From Eggerthellaceae bacterium (GTDB taxonomy: Bacteria; Actinomycetota; Coriobacteriia; Coriobacteriales; Eggerthellaceae), in contig CAAEEV010000180.1 of NCBI GenBank assembly GCA_900754955.1, positions 1-13,141 on the forward strand: a DNA stretch of 13,141 nt, given 5' to 3'. Under the pieces are notes generated by a model, which worked only from the letters and a program-made list of their open reading frames with translations, was not told where the DNA came from and made no database searches. Position numbers and translations under genes: made by a program. This document shows positions 6,543-13,141 of the stretch, in pieces (positions within the stretch are counted from its first letter, which is position 1; each line of letters opens with the position of its first letter).

Positions 6543-7304
6543 CTCGAAATCGAAAACCTGACGTTCGGCTACGGCGATGGACCGCGGATCATCGACGGGC
6601 TGTCGCTTTCGTACGAATCACCCGACGTGCTGTGCATTTTGGGGTCGAACGGAACGGGGAAGAGCACGCTGCTACAATGCGTCATCGGCGATTTCCGCCC
6701 GTCAAGCGGGCAGGTGCTTGTGAACGGTCGGGACGTCCTGACGTATTCGGCGCGCGATCTCGCACGGCTTATCGCCTACATTCCGCAAACGCACGTGCCG
6801 TCGTTTGAATATTCCGTTATCGATGTGGTAACGATGGGGCGCACTTCCATCATGGGCAGGTTCTCGACGCCGAGTGCGACCGATGTGCGACGTGCGGAAG
6901 AGAAGCTCGAGTTCTTGGGAATCGCCCACCTGAGCAGCAAGCCCTATACGGCGATCTCGGGCGGCGAACGTCAGCTGGTGATGATCGCATCGGCGCTGGC
7001 GCAAGAACCCGAGGTTCTTATTCTCGACGAGCCGACGGCGCATCTCGATTTCGGCAATCAGTACCGTTTCGTCAAGCTCGTTGAACAGCTGCGCGAAAGC
7101 GGCATGGGAGTCATCATGACCACGCACTTTCCCGACCACGCGCTCGAGCTGGCGGGAACGACGGCGATCATGCAGGGCGGGCGCATCGCGCACTGGGGAC
7201 CTGCGGCCGAAGTGGTAACGAACGAGACGATGGGCAATCTGTACGGCATCAGCGTGAGCGTGGAGCACCTCGGCGATCGAGCGATCTGCGTTCCCGGAAT
7301 GTAG
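6537..7304 (+). CDS. ATP-binding protein of the metal-chelate ABC importer (FecE/FhuC/BtuD type)
   Basis: Cytoplasmic ATPase of 255 residues that powers the importer. Walker A is GSNGTGKST (36-44), the Q-loop glutamine is in YIPQ (Gln84), the signature is SGGERQ (141-146), Walker B is VLILDEP (160-166, catalytic Glu165), the D-loop is AHLD, and the switch histidine is in TTHFPDH (His197). The order and spacing are standard for this family. The ATG at 6537 is preferred over an ATG at 6507 because the fold begins with MKLEIENLTFGYG, GGAAGGTGGG lies just upstream, and the equivalent junction is duplicated at 6415. It is the third gene of the importer set. It is followed by a 237-bp gap facing pilT on the other strand. 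Confidence 0.93.
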   Translation: MKLEIENLTFGYGDGPRIIDGLSLSYESPDVLCILGSNGTGKSTLLQCVIGDFRPSSGQVLVNGRDVLTYSARDLARLIAYIPQTHVPSFEYSVIDVVTMGRTSIMGRFSTPSATDVRRAEEKLEFLGIAHLSSKPYTAISGGERQLVMIASALAQEPEVLILDEPTAHLDFGNQYRFVKLVEQLRESGMGVIMTTHFPDHALELAGTTAIMQGGRIAHWGPAAEVVTNETMGNLYGISVSVEHLGDRAICVPGM

Positions 7305-7541
7305 CGCGAAGCTCGGCGCGCCGGCGCTGTGGCTGCTCAGGCTGCACCGCAAGGCGTGCCGTTTGGGCGCTATGCGGGACGTGCCGCTCCGGTGTTGCGC
7401 GAGCTCGGAACGCGGTGCGCTGTCTAAGCGACCCGCATGTTCGGGGTGCCGCGCGCCGCGCTACGACTGGGCGGGTGTTTCACGTGAAACATTTCCCGCC
7501 TGGTTTGCGAAACGCGCGCGCCGCAACAGCGGAATCTTCCG
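7305..7541. other. Convergent intergenic region with parS-centred dyad
   Basis: The gap lies between the ATPase end (+) and the pilT end (-) and holds no convincing gene. Bases 7470-7475 (GGCGGG) and 7495-7500 (CCCGCC) flank a parS site and can pair, giving an imperfect stem of about 14 bp. It may act as a weak two-way terminator, but no clear T tract follows on either strand. Confidence 0.45.
7476..7491. other. parS: parS site 2 (ParB/Spo0J binding site)
   Basis: A second perfect 16-bp TGTTTCACGTGAAACA, 3567 bases from site 1, in the convergent gap. It is flanked by GC arms that extend the dyad imperfectly. Confidence 0.9.
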
Positions 7542-8648
7542 CTACAGACCCGCTGCGCTGAGGCGCTTCTCGAGAGCCTCCTGGTGGATGCTGTACATGA
7601 GCGCCACCTCGCGCGCGACGGTGCCGGCGGAAACAAGATCGAACAGGCTCTGATCCATGGTGCGCATGCCCACCTCGCCGCCCGCGGCGATCACCGAGTC
7701 GATCTGGTGCGTCTTCTCCTCGCGGATGAGGTTGCGAATGGCGGCGTTGGTGAACATGATCTCAAACGCCGGCACCACGCCGCCGTCGATCGTGGGCACG
7801 AGCTGCTGGCTCACGATGGCCTGCAGCACCATCGAAAGCTGCATGCGAATCTGGCGCTGCTGCGAGGGCGGGAACGCGTCGATGATGCGGTCGACCGTGC
7901 CCGCAGCACCCGTGGTGTGCAGGGTGGAGAAGATGAGCTGCGCCATCTCGCCGGCGGTGACGGCGGTGGAGATGGTGTCGGCGTCGCGCATCTCGCCGAG
8001 CAGGATCACGTCGGGAGCCTCGCGCATGGCCGACCGCAGCGCCTCGGTGTACGTGGCGACGTCGGTAGGAATCTCGCGCTGCGTCACAATGCACGAGCCG
8101 TGGCGATGCACGTATTCGATGGGATCCTCCATCGTGATGATGTGCCCCGTTCGCTCGTGGTTGAGCTTGTCGATGATGCAGGCGAGCGTGGTCGACTTGC
8201 CCGCGCCTGCAGGACCCGTCACGAGAACAAGGCCCTTTTGCAGGCTGGCCACCCGCAGCACCTCGGACGGGATGTGGTACTGCTCGGGGGTGGGAAGGCC
8301 GAAGGGGATGACGCGCACGACAGCCGAAAGCGAGCCGCGCTGGCGGAACACGTTGGCGCGGAAGCGTCCGACGCCGGGCAGTGCGAACGAGAAGTCCTCG
8401 TCGTGGTTGTCGCTCGCAAGGAACTTGTCGATGGGGCGATGCGCCACGCGGTAGATCTCGCGTACGAAGCGCTCGGTATCGGCGGGGCGGAGTGCGGGCA
8501 TGTCGGTGCGCACCTGACGCCCCTGCGCGCGGTAGGAAACGGGCAGGCCCGCCACGACGAACACGTCGGAGGCGCGCTCGTCGATCATCTGCTGGAGGAA
8601 CTCTTCGAAGTTCATCGTGTTCTCGCTTTCGCGTTCGTTCTGGCTCAT
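7542..8648 (-). CDS. pilT: PilT-type type IV pilus ATPase
   Basis: Cytoplasmic hexameric ATPase of 368 residues that in known systems drives pilus retraction. Landmarks: N-terminal PAS-like domain (about 13-110); Walker A GPAGAGKST (145-153); Asp box TMEDPIEYVH (172-181); Walker B LLGEMRD (216-222); His box STLHTTGAA (241-249); and AIRNLIRE (303-310), the C-terminal signature of PilT retraction ATPases that extension ATPases lack. The ATG at 8648 is favoured by AGGAG six bases upstream; the ATG at 8615 (MNFEEF) has a poor site. It is the last gene of the right-hand pilus-like set, 85 bases after the preceding small membrane protein. A short TTCCGC/GCGGAA hairpin (8682-8699) lies in that gap. 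No PilB-type ATPase is visible here. Confidence 0.93.
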   Translation of the reverse strand: MSQNERESENTMNFEEFLQQMIDERASDVFVVAGLPVSYRAQGRQVRTDMPALRPADTERFVREIYRVAHRPIDKFLASDNHDEDFSFALPGVGRFRANVFRQRGSLSAVVRVIPFGLPTPEQYHIPSEVLRVASLQKGLVLVTGPAGAGKSTTLACIIDKLNHERTGHIITMEDPIEYVHRHGSCIVTQREIPTDVATYTEALRSAMREAPDVILLGEMRDADTISTAVTAGEMAQLIFSTLHTTGAAGTVDRIIDAFPPSQQRQIRMQLSMVLQAIVSQQLVPTIDGGVVPAFEIMFTNAAIRNLIREEKTHQIDSVIAAGGEVGMRTMDQSLFDLVSAGTVAREVALMYSIHQEALEKRLSAAGL

Positions 8649-8733
8649 CGGGGGCTCCTGTCGTTGCTGTCGGTGCTGGAATTCCGCTGGAATGCGGAAA
8701 GGATTCTGCTGGATGCGTGCAAGGTCCGTGCGA

Positions 8734-9261
8734 TCATGGCCGGCCTCCCGTCCACAGGACGTCGGTCGTGTCCTCGGTCCAGAGGGTGGTTGCCTTCCAC
8801 GACAGCACGCTTACGCGGGCGTTGTCGGTGATGGCGAACGTCATGTCGAGGCAGCGCCCGCTTGCGGATTCCACATGTGCGGTGACGGCGGTTCCGTCGA
8901 TGGCGGCGGAAAGCGTCGGAGCGTCGGCGCCGATGGGGGAGGTGCTGGCGGTCGAGGCGTCGCCTGCGCGCGCGATCAGCTCGTCGAGCTGCACGTCGAC
9001 GGCTGCTGCACCCGCCTCGGCGTCTCCGCCGCCTGCGCGCACGGGCGCCAGGGCATTGTCGAGCTCGGCGTAAAACGCCTGGCCAACCGTCTCGTTCGCG
9101 TAGTCGTCGCCGACGAACGACGCCTGCCGCTCCGACAGCGCAAGACTTGCGTTCGCCGTGGTGATCGACAGCACCGCCATGACGGCAAGGCACAGGACGA
9201 TCACGAGGGTGAGAATGCTCACGGGGCCCATGCGCACCGATGTCGTCGCGCGTGCCATCAT
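8734..9261 (-). CDS. Small single-pass membrane protein, pilin-like, of the pilus cluster
   Basis: A protein of 175 residues with a short basic N-terminus, one hydrophobic helix (about 13-35, starting GPVSILTLVIVLCLAV) and an outer domain of about 135 residues. After the helix, LALSERQASFVGDDYANETVGQAFYAEL resembles the start of the long alpha helix in minor pilins, but the usual Glu5 is absent. The outer domain carries repeated hydroxyl and Ala-rich strands ending in WTGGRP. No named family is recognised. ATGA overlap with the upstream gene (9258-9261) and GAGGTGG just before the ATG support co-translation. It is followed 85 bases later by pilT. The likely role is a minor pseudopilin or assembly factor, inferred from context. 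Confidence 0.75.
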   Translation of the reverse strand: MMARATTSVRMGPVSILTLVIVLCLAVMAVLSITTANASLALSERQASFVGDDYANETVGQAFYAELDNALAPVRAGGGDAEAGAAAVDVQLDELIARAGDASTASTSPIGADAPTLSAAIDGTAVTAHVESASGRCLDMTFAITDNARVSVLSWKATTLWTEDTTDVLWTGGRP

Positions 9262-9896
9262 GCCACCTCGCTTTCGGTTGGGGCGGGTGCGCTGGTCGCG
9301 GCGGCGCCAGCGGGAGCGCCGTCGCCAGCGTTGGAGCTCGCGGCGGCGTCGGCGTCCGCAGCGTCCGCGATGTAGCGGGCGGTTTCGAGCTCGTAGACCG
9401 CTTCGTTTTCGCCATCGGGCGTCACTGCGATCACGGCATGGTAGAGCGCACCATCGTCGCGTGGCTCGACCGTCGCCGTCGCATGGGCCGCAAGCCCGCC
9501 GCGCGCGAGCGCCGGCTCGCCCGCGGCTGCGCTGGCTTCCGATTCCGCGCTAAACCCCGCAGGATCGGCGGCGAACACCTCGGCTACCTCCTGCGCCAGC
9601 AGCACGGCGTCGGTCAGCTGCGCCGCTTCGTCGCTCTGGGCGCGTGCGGTGGCGAACAGGCTCATGAACACGGCGATGGCCGCCACGAGGAACGCGAGCA
9701 GCACAAGCGCTTCCACGAAGAACGCGGTGCCGTGCCAGGCGGGCGTCACGCGCGAGGTGCGCCCCCGCGCCGACGTTCCGCGTTCGGCGCCGAATGTTTC
9801 ACGTGAAACATTCGTTCGCGCGCTGTCAGCGCCCGCGCCGTCGCGCGCACCGGCTCCGCCAGCGCCCGCGTCGCCGCGCTTGAGAAACAGCGCCAT
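9258..9896 (-). CDS. Pseudopilin-like membrane protein carrying a parS site in its coding sequence
   Basis: A protein of 212 residues. Residues 1-55 are a Gly, Ala and Arg-rich cytoplasmic stretch. GTAFFVEALVLLAFLVAAIAV (56-76) is a membrane helix with Gly56 followed by Glu62, close to the prepilin G/E pattern with the Glu one place late. DAVLLAQEVAEVF after the helix resembles the pilin helix continuation. The C-terminal 45 residues are Ala, Pro and Ser-rich. The ATG at 9896 is chosen over a TTG at 9917 because AAGGGGGTGA, nearly identical to the full anti-SD complement, lies just upstream and only one base separates it from the previous stop. The codons for residues 30-34 (VSRET) contain parS site 3. 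The family is not named. Confidence 0.75.
   Translation of the reverse strand: MALFLKRGDAGAGGAGARDGAGADSARTNVSRETFGAERGTSARGRTSRVTPAWHGTAFFVEALVLLAFLVAAIAVFMSLFATARAQSDEAAQLTDAVLLAQEVAEVFAADPAGFSAESEASAAAGEPALARGGLAAHATATVEPRDDGALYHAVIAVTPDGENEAVYELETARYIADAADADAAASSNAGDGAPAGAAATSAPAPTESEVA
9795..9810. other. parS: parS site 3, inside a coding sequence
   Basis: A third perfect TGTTTCACGTGAAACA, 2319 bases from site 2, within a 24-bp perfect palindrome (9791-9814). It is read on the minus strand as the residues NVSRETF in the cytoplasmic lead-in of the pseudopilin-like protein. Confidence 0.9.
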
Positions 9897-9897
9897 G

Positions 9898-10416
9898 CTA
9901 CTCACCCCCTTCCGCAACGGCTCCGTGCGACCGCAGTGCCACGGCCGTCTCGCCCTCGTCGCAGGAGATGCGCACGAGGCCGTCGGCCACGTCGAACGCG
10001 AACGTCTCCGACGCCGCCACCGGTGTGGCGCCGTCGGGGTTGTAGGCCGCGCCCGCCACGGTGTACTCTTCCACGATCCGCCCGTCGTGCAGGTAGAAGC
10101 GCGTCTCGTACGCGCCCGTGCTCAAGTGCTCGGTCAGCACAAGCGCGGCGCCCTCGGGCCCCGCGCCCTGCGAAACCGCGTCGGCAGCGTCGGTTGCGCG
10201 CACGGCGTTCGCCACAAGCGACAGGCTCAAGCGCTCGTGGCTGCTCGCCTCGTCGGCGGCGTTGATGTGGCGGTACACGCCCGTGCCCGCCACGAGCGCG
10301 AGCAGCAGGGCGATCGCGAACAGGGCGAACAGCACGATGGTGAATGCGCCCGCAGCATTCGAGCCCCTCGCCTGCACCTTCGTCGACCGGAGCTCATGTG
10401 TTCGCAGCGTGCTCAT
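9898..10416 (-). CDS. DUF4860-like single-pass membrane protein of the pilus cluster
   Basis: A protein of 172 residues: N-terminal cytoplasmic segment (1-21), membrane helix AFTIVLFALFAIALLLALVAG (about 24-44) and an outer domain. The region GTGVYRHINAADEASSHERLSLSLVANAVRATD followed by ALVLTEHLSTGAYETRFYLHDGRIVEEY resembles the DUF4860 family found beside pilT and gspF genes in gut Clostridia. This assignment is from memory of the family pattern, not a search. AGAFTIVLF is reminiscent of the prepilin FTLIE motif but lacks Glu5. It starts in an ATGA overlap with the upstream gene and ends one base before the next ATG, so it is tightly coupled to both. Confidence 0.7.
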   Translation of the reverse strand: MSTLRTHELRSTKVQARGSNAAGAFTIVLFALFAIALLLALVAGTGVYRHINAADEASSHERLSLSLVANAVRATDAADAVSQGAGPEGAALVLTEHLSTGAYETRFYLHDGRIVEEYTVAGAAYNPDGATPVAASETFAFDVADGLVRISCDEGETAVALRSHGAVAEGGE

Positions 10417-10748
10417 CGGGGCACCACCGTGACGCTCGGCGTGACGTTCGACGCGAACGCTTCGTACAGCACCACGTAGTCATCGTGGTTGACGGTGAGC
10501 CCGTAGTGCTCTTCGAGGTGCTCCACCGTAGACGGGAACGATCCCTCCACCGCGCAGCACTGCATCGCAGCCGACAGTACCGCTTGGCGCACGCTTTCGG
10601 CGCCCTGGTCGCGCATGTTGTCGCTCGATGCGGAGGAGAGCGCGAAGAAGGCGCCTGCCGCGATCGCAAGTGCAATGATCGCTGCGACGATCGCCGCAGC
10701 GATCCGCGGCTGTCGGCCGCCTGCTGCATTCACATGTTCACGACTCAT
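10413..10748 (-). CDS. Short single-pass membrane protein of the pilus cluster
   Basis: A protein of 111 residues: basic N-terminus, membrane helix IAAAIVAAIIALAIAAGAFFAL (about 16-37) and an outer part of about 70 residues. The part AVLSAAMQCCAVEGSFPSTVEHLEEHYGL with a Cys64-Cys65 pair, followed by LYEAFASNVTPSVTVV, matches a recurrent small protein beside gspF and pilT in Gram-positive gut bacteria. I recognise the pattern but not a name. GGAGAAGG just before the ATG at 10748 supports the start. It follows the GspF gene by 87 bases and overlaps the next gene by four. A pilin-like subunit is possible but no cleavage motif is clear. Confidence 0.75.
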   Translation of the reverse strand: MSREHVNAAGGRQPRIAAAIVAAIIALAIAAGAFFALSSASSDNMRDQGAESVRQAVLSAAMQCCAVEGSFPSTVEHLEEHYGLTVNHDDYVVLYEAFASNVTPSVTVVPR

Positions 10749-10835
10749 GGCCTTCTCCTTTCCCCCTCGTTCTTCCGCTGCGCCGCGCTTCTGCGCGCCG
10801 TGCGGCGCCTTCGCGCCCGACTTTCGCTCTCATCG

Positions 10836-11981
10836 CTAGCCGATCGATCCCATGATGCCGATCAGCGGCAGCATCACCGAAATAAGCGTGGCGCCCACCG
10901 CCACGGTGAGGAAGGCTGCCAGCACGGGCTCGATGCTGTCGACCGCGTGGTCGATGCGGCTGATCGCATCGTCGAAGAACGTGTCGGACAGCTGTGCGAG
11001 CACGCCGTCGATGCTGCCGGTGCGCGATCCGATGACGAGCATGCGCGCATACACGGGTTCGAGCAGCTCGCTTTCGGCAATGGCCTGTCCGAGACCGAGA
11101 CCGCGATCGAGGTCGATCATGGTCGCGTAGGCTCGTTCTGCGCGCTCGCGAAGCCGCGGATGGTCGACGAGCGCGATGGCGTCGTGCATTGAGGCGTCGG
11201 CGTCCATGCCCGAGGCCAGGTATGTGGCAAGCGTGGACGTGAAGCGAGAGAGGGCGAGCCGGTACATGGCCTGCCGCGTGAGCGGAATGCGCTCGAGCGC
11301 GCGCGCAAGCGCTGCGTTGCCGCGTTTCGTGCGGCTCGCCGCCAACGTGGCGAGCGCCGCCGCCGTGGCGACGATGGTGATTGCGAGCGCCGCCCAGCCC
11401 ACGGCGGTTGCCGCGCTCACTGCGAACGACGAACCGGCCGTCAAGCTGCCTGCCAGACGCTCGTACACGCTGATGAATACGGGCAGGATGGCGCCCACGG
11501 TGACAGCCACGATCACGCTCATCACGCACAGCAGCGCGGCGGGGTAGCCCACGGCCGAGCGAATCTTGGCGAACACGCGGTCGGCTTCGTCGTAGTACAC
11601 GGCGAGGTTGCGCAGCGTGTCCTCGAGGCGTCCTGCGCGCTCGCCTACGGCGATCATGCTCACTGCGTACTCGGGGAACGCCTCTGTCCGCTCGAGCGCG
11701 ACGGAAAGGCGCGCGCCGTCGACGATCTCGCCGTACACCGCGGCGCACACGCGCCCGAGCGGCGTGGCCGCGCTTCGATTCTCCGCAGATGCTTCACGTG
11801 AGGAATCTGCTCGCAGTGCGTTCGCGCCGCCGGCTCCCGCCTGCGCCTCGAAACCGGCGCCCTGGCTCTCGCCCAGCATGTGCACGGCTTCGTCGGTTTG
11901 GATGCCGGCGGCCAGCATCATGGCCACGCTCTCGCAGAACGCGCTGATCTCTGCGTTGGAAAGTCGCTTCTCAGCCTTCAT
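10836..11981 (-). CDS. Type II secretion/type IV pilus inner-membrane platform protein (GspF/PilC family)
   Basis: Membrane platform protein of 381 residues that couples the cytoplasmic ATPase to pilin assembly. It has two T2SSF domains (about 10-150 and 245-370) and hydrophobic segments at about 145-175, 187-215 and 350-378. GERAGRLEDTL (113-123) is the family signature in the first domain. The second copy reads VIGSRTGSIDGVL (316-328), with Ser in place of the usual Glu. Between helices of the first domain, residues 41-75 are an extra Gly, Ala and Ser-rich loop encoded partly by a degenerate parS. The ATG at 11981 has GGAGGT ten bases upstream; an ATG at 11999 has no ribosome binding site. 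It lies 60 bases after the transglutaminase gene. Confidence 0.88.
   Translation of the reverse strand: MKAEKRLSNAEISAFCESVAMMLAAGIQTDEAVHMLGESQGAGFEAQAGAGGANALRADSSREASAENRSAATPLGRVCAAVYGEIVDGARLSVALERTEAFPEYAVSMIAVGERAGRLEDTLRNLAVYYDEADRVFAKIRSAVGYPAALLCVMSVIVAVTVGAILPVFISVYERLAGSLTAGSSFAVSAATAVGWAALAITIVATAAALATLAASRTKRGNAALARALERIPLTRQAMYRLALSRFTSTLATYLASGMDADASMHDAIALVDHPRLRERAERAYATMIDLDRGLGLGQAIAESELLEPVYARMLVIGSRTGSIDGVLAQLSDTFFDDAISRIDHAVDSIEPVLAAFLTVAVGATLISVMLPLIGIMGSIG
11790..11805. other. Degenerate parS-like site inside the gspF-like gene
   Basis: TGCTTCACGTGAGGAA matches parS at 12 of 16 positions, with the central TTCACGTGA intact. It is embedded in a 26-bp imperfect dyad (11785-11810) with arms GCAGAT and ATCTGC. 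It may be a decayed or weak ParB site. Confidence 0.4.
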
Positions 11982-12041
11982 CGGTCCGTCAACCTCCATG
12001 TGCCGTCGTATGCTTCGCTCATGTTCCGCTCCGTCTGCCTA

Positions 12042-13028
12042 CTAATATATATACCGATCGGTGTAACTGGTTCCGTCGCCCACGGTGCCGCCTGATCCCG
12101 CAGCGGCGAACGTCAGGTCGACGCGCGTCCACGTATCGGGATCGATGCTGAACTCCACGCTCACCCAGCTGCCGTTGAGGTACACGAGGTTCCATGCGTG
12201 GTACAGGTTGTCGGGCGACACGTAGCCCGTGACGATCTTGCAGGGTATGCCCAGACTGCGCAGCATCGCGGCGGAAAGCGACGCGTAGTCGAAGCAGATG
12301 CCCGTGCCCGACGCCAGCGTCGCATCGGGGTCGGGCACGTAGCCCGTGGCGTTTGCCAGCTCGCTCGCCTTGTCGTAGTCGTAGCTGATGTTGCCCACCA
12401 CCCACGAGTACACCGCGCGCATCACGTCGCCCTGGTTCTGCGCGCCGTTTGCCAGCTCGCGCGCCTTGGCCACGCAGGCGCTCGCGTCGGTGAAGTTGCA
12501 GAACAGGTTAGGCCGCACGAACGGCTCGAACTCGCTCGCCATTGCCACCTGCGCCGATGCGGAACCCACCTCGACGTAGTTGTTGCCCGAGGTGTTCTGC
12601 ATGATGCGGAAGGTGTAGGAGCCGTCGCCCATGTTCAGCGGGCACACGATGGGAGAGCCGTCGCCGGGAAGATCGTAGTTGTAGCTCGCCTCGCCGCAGA
12701 CGACCTGGAACTTGAGTCGCGCGTCGCTCGTGGCGGATGCGGCCACGTAGCCCTCGGTCACGTGCGAGATGTCGATGAACCCGCCCGCGCTCGCCGTGCT
12801 GGCAGCGGCGTCGAACGAGACGCCTTCGATGGAGGCGGGCATGGAGAAGGCGGGGCCGCTCGTCTCGCCGGCGTCGGCGTTGGCGGAGTTCGAGCCGCCC
12901 GAGCCGCCACATCCCGGCAGCACGAGGCAGGCGAGGCAGAGCGCGAGGGAGAGGGAGATGCCGCACGCCCGCATCCTGTCCGCGCTGGCGCGCAGCGAGT
13001 CGGTCGCTATGGCGAGGCGGTTCTTCAC
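12042..13028 (-). CDS. Transglutaminase-like domain lipoprotein
   Basis: A protein of 328 residues from the chosen GTG start. A basic n-region, a hydrophobic stretch and lipobox LPGC (Cys40) mark it as a lipoprotein, followed by a Gly and Ser linker. The middle (about 60-170) looks like a beta-rich extracellular domain. The C-terminal part is a transglutaminase-like core with Cys245 in GTGICFDYASLSAAMLRSLG, His277 in LYHAWNLVYLNGSW and probable Asp304 in TRVDLTFAA, giving the Cys-His-Asp triad. Such enzymes act as proteases, cross-linkers or amidases outside the cell; the activity here is unknown. The GTG at 13028 has AAGGAG four bases upstream and lies below a TATAAT. An ATG at 13124 would put the signal peptide 70 residues in and lies upstream of that -10. 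It is the first gene of the pilus-like set. Confidence 0.88.
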   Translation of the reverse strand: MKNRLAIATDSLRASADRMRACGISLSLALCLACLVLPGCGGSGGSNSANADAGETSGPAFSMPASIEGVSFDAAASTASAGGFIDISHVTEGYVAASATSDARLKFQVVCGEASYNYDLPGDGSPIVCPLNMGDGSYTFRIMQNTSGNNYVEVGSASAQVAMASEFEPFVRPNLFCNFTDASACVAKARELANGAQNQGDVMRAVYSWVVGNISYDYDKASELANATGYVPDPDATLASGTGICFDYASLSAAMLRSLGIPCKIVTGYVSPDNLYHAWNLVYLNGSWVSVEFSIDPDTWTRVDLTFAAAGSGGTVGDGTSYTDRYIY

Positions 13029-13073
13029 GAGGCTCCTTGCTGGGTGCTGCTCCGCGTTCGGTTCATCCTTGCC

Positions 13074-13079
13074 ATTATA
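13074..13079 (-). promoter_or_regulatory. Candidate -10 TATAAT for the transglutaminase and pilus-like operon
   Basis: On the minus strand these bases read TATAAT, a perfect -10, placing transcription start near 13067 and leaving about 38 bases before the GTG at 13028. No good -35 is found at 16-18 bp spacing. This supports the GTG start and a promoter for the whole right-hand gene set. Bases 13080-13141 hold nothing else I can identify. Confidence 0.5.
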
Positions 13080-13141
13080 AGCCGCAGCGCGTTGAAGCGG
13101 GGTCGAGGCGCGACTGGGACCCACCGGCGCCTCTGAGCCGG

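Noticed and set aside
6791..6800. Other CACGTG hexamers (6791-6800 region and near 12763) as parS
   Set aside because: Only the central six bases match and the flanking GTTT/AAAC bases are absent.
6469..7359. Shared 12-mer CGCAAGGCGTGC at 6469-6480 and 7348-7359
   Set aside because: A single short match with divergent flanks, so it is not enough to call a repeat family.
7584..8831. 415-codon plus-strand open frame opposite pilT
   Set aside because: His, Arg and Val-rich with no motif or ribosome binding site. The minus strand carries a complete PilT with all catalytic boxes.
13029..13124. ATG at 13124 as the start of the transglutaminase lipoprotein
   Set aside because: It would bury the signal peptide 70 residues in, and it lies upstream of a TATAAT. 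The GTG at 13028 has AAGGAG.
12198..13136. 312-codon plus-strand open frame opposite the transglutaminase gene
   Set aside because: Low-complexity Ala, Arg and Val sequence, while the opposite strand has a lipobox and the Cys-His-Asp triad.
1..13141. CRISPR array, tRNA, rRNA, insertion sequence or prophage
   Set aside because: No regularly spaced repeats, cloverleaf, rRNA-like sequence, transposase or phage gene was found on either strand.

Overview
The window is high-GC bacterial DNA with typical bacterial Shine-Dalgarno (SD) sites. The best guess is a gut-type actinomycete of the class Coriobacteriia (Eggerthellaceae-like). This rests on the high GC, a Tat-exported lipoprotein with a poly-Ser linker, the PilT/GspF/small-pilin/transglutaminase gene set, and parS sites of the form used by Actinomycetota. 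It is an inference from style; no marker gene is present.

Left part (1-7304, all + strand). A copper-exporting P1B-ATPase (copA) enters from outside the window. It ends in a CopZ-like HMA domain that keeps its own ribosome binding site and ATG. A universal stress protein with a strong terminator follows, then a small TFIIB-type zinc-ribbon protein. After that come a T-poor repetitive stretch, a 32-bp palindrome that combines a parS site with a terminator-like hairpin, and an AT-rich leader. The leader precedes a three-gene metal-chelate ABC importer: Tat lipoprotein binding protein, FecCD permease and FecE/FhuC-type ATPase. A 122-bp duplication-like insertion separates permease and ATPase and creates a 40-codon Cys-rich ORF joined by stop-start overlaps on both sides.

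Middle (7305-7541) is a convergent intergenic region with a second parS.

Right part (13141-7542, all - strand, read right to left). A transglutaminase-like lipoprotein is followed by a GspF/PilC platform protein, four small single-pass proteins (one resembling DUF4860, two others resembling pseudopilins at the N-terminus) and a PilT-type ATPase. Several junctions overlap or nearly touch. Together they look like a compact type IV pilus-like or secretion machine whose only visible ATPase has the retraction-ATPase signature. No PilB/GspE, PilD or secretin gene is in the window.

The most unusual layer is chromosomal. Three perfect 16-bp parS sites (3909, 7476, 9795) lie within about 5.9 kb, with a degenerate fourth at 11790. 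Two of the four sit inside coding sequence, in spacer-like protein segments. This suggests a ParB-loading region near the replication origin, although no oriC, parAB or dnaA is visible.
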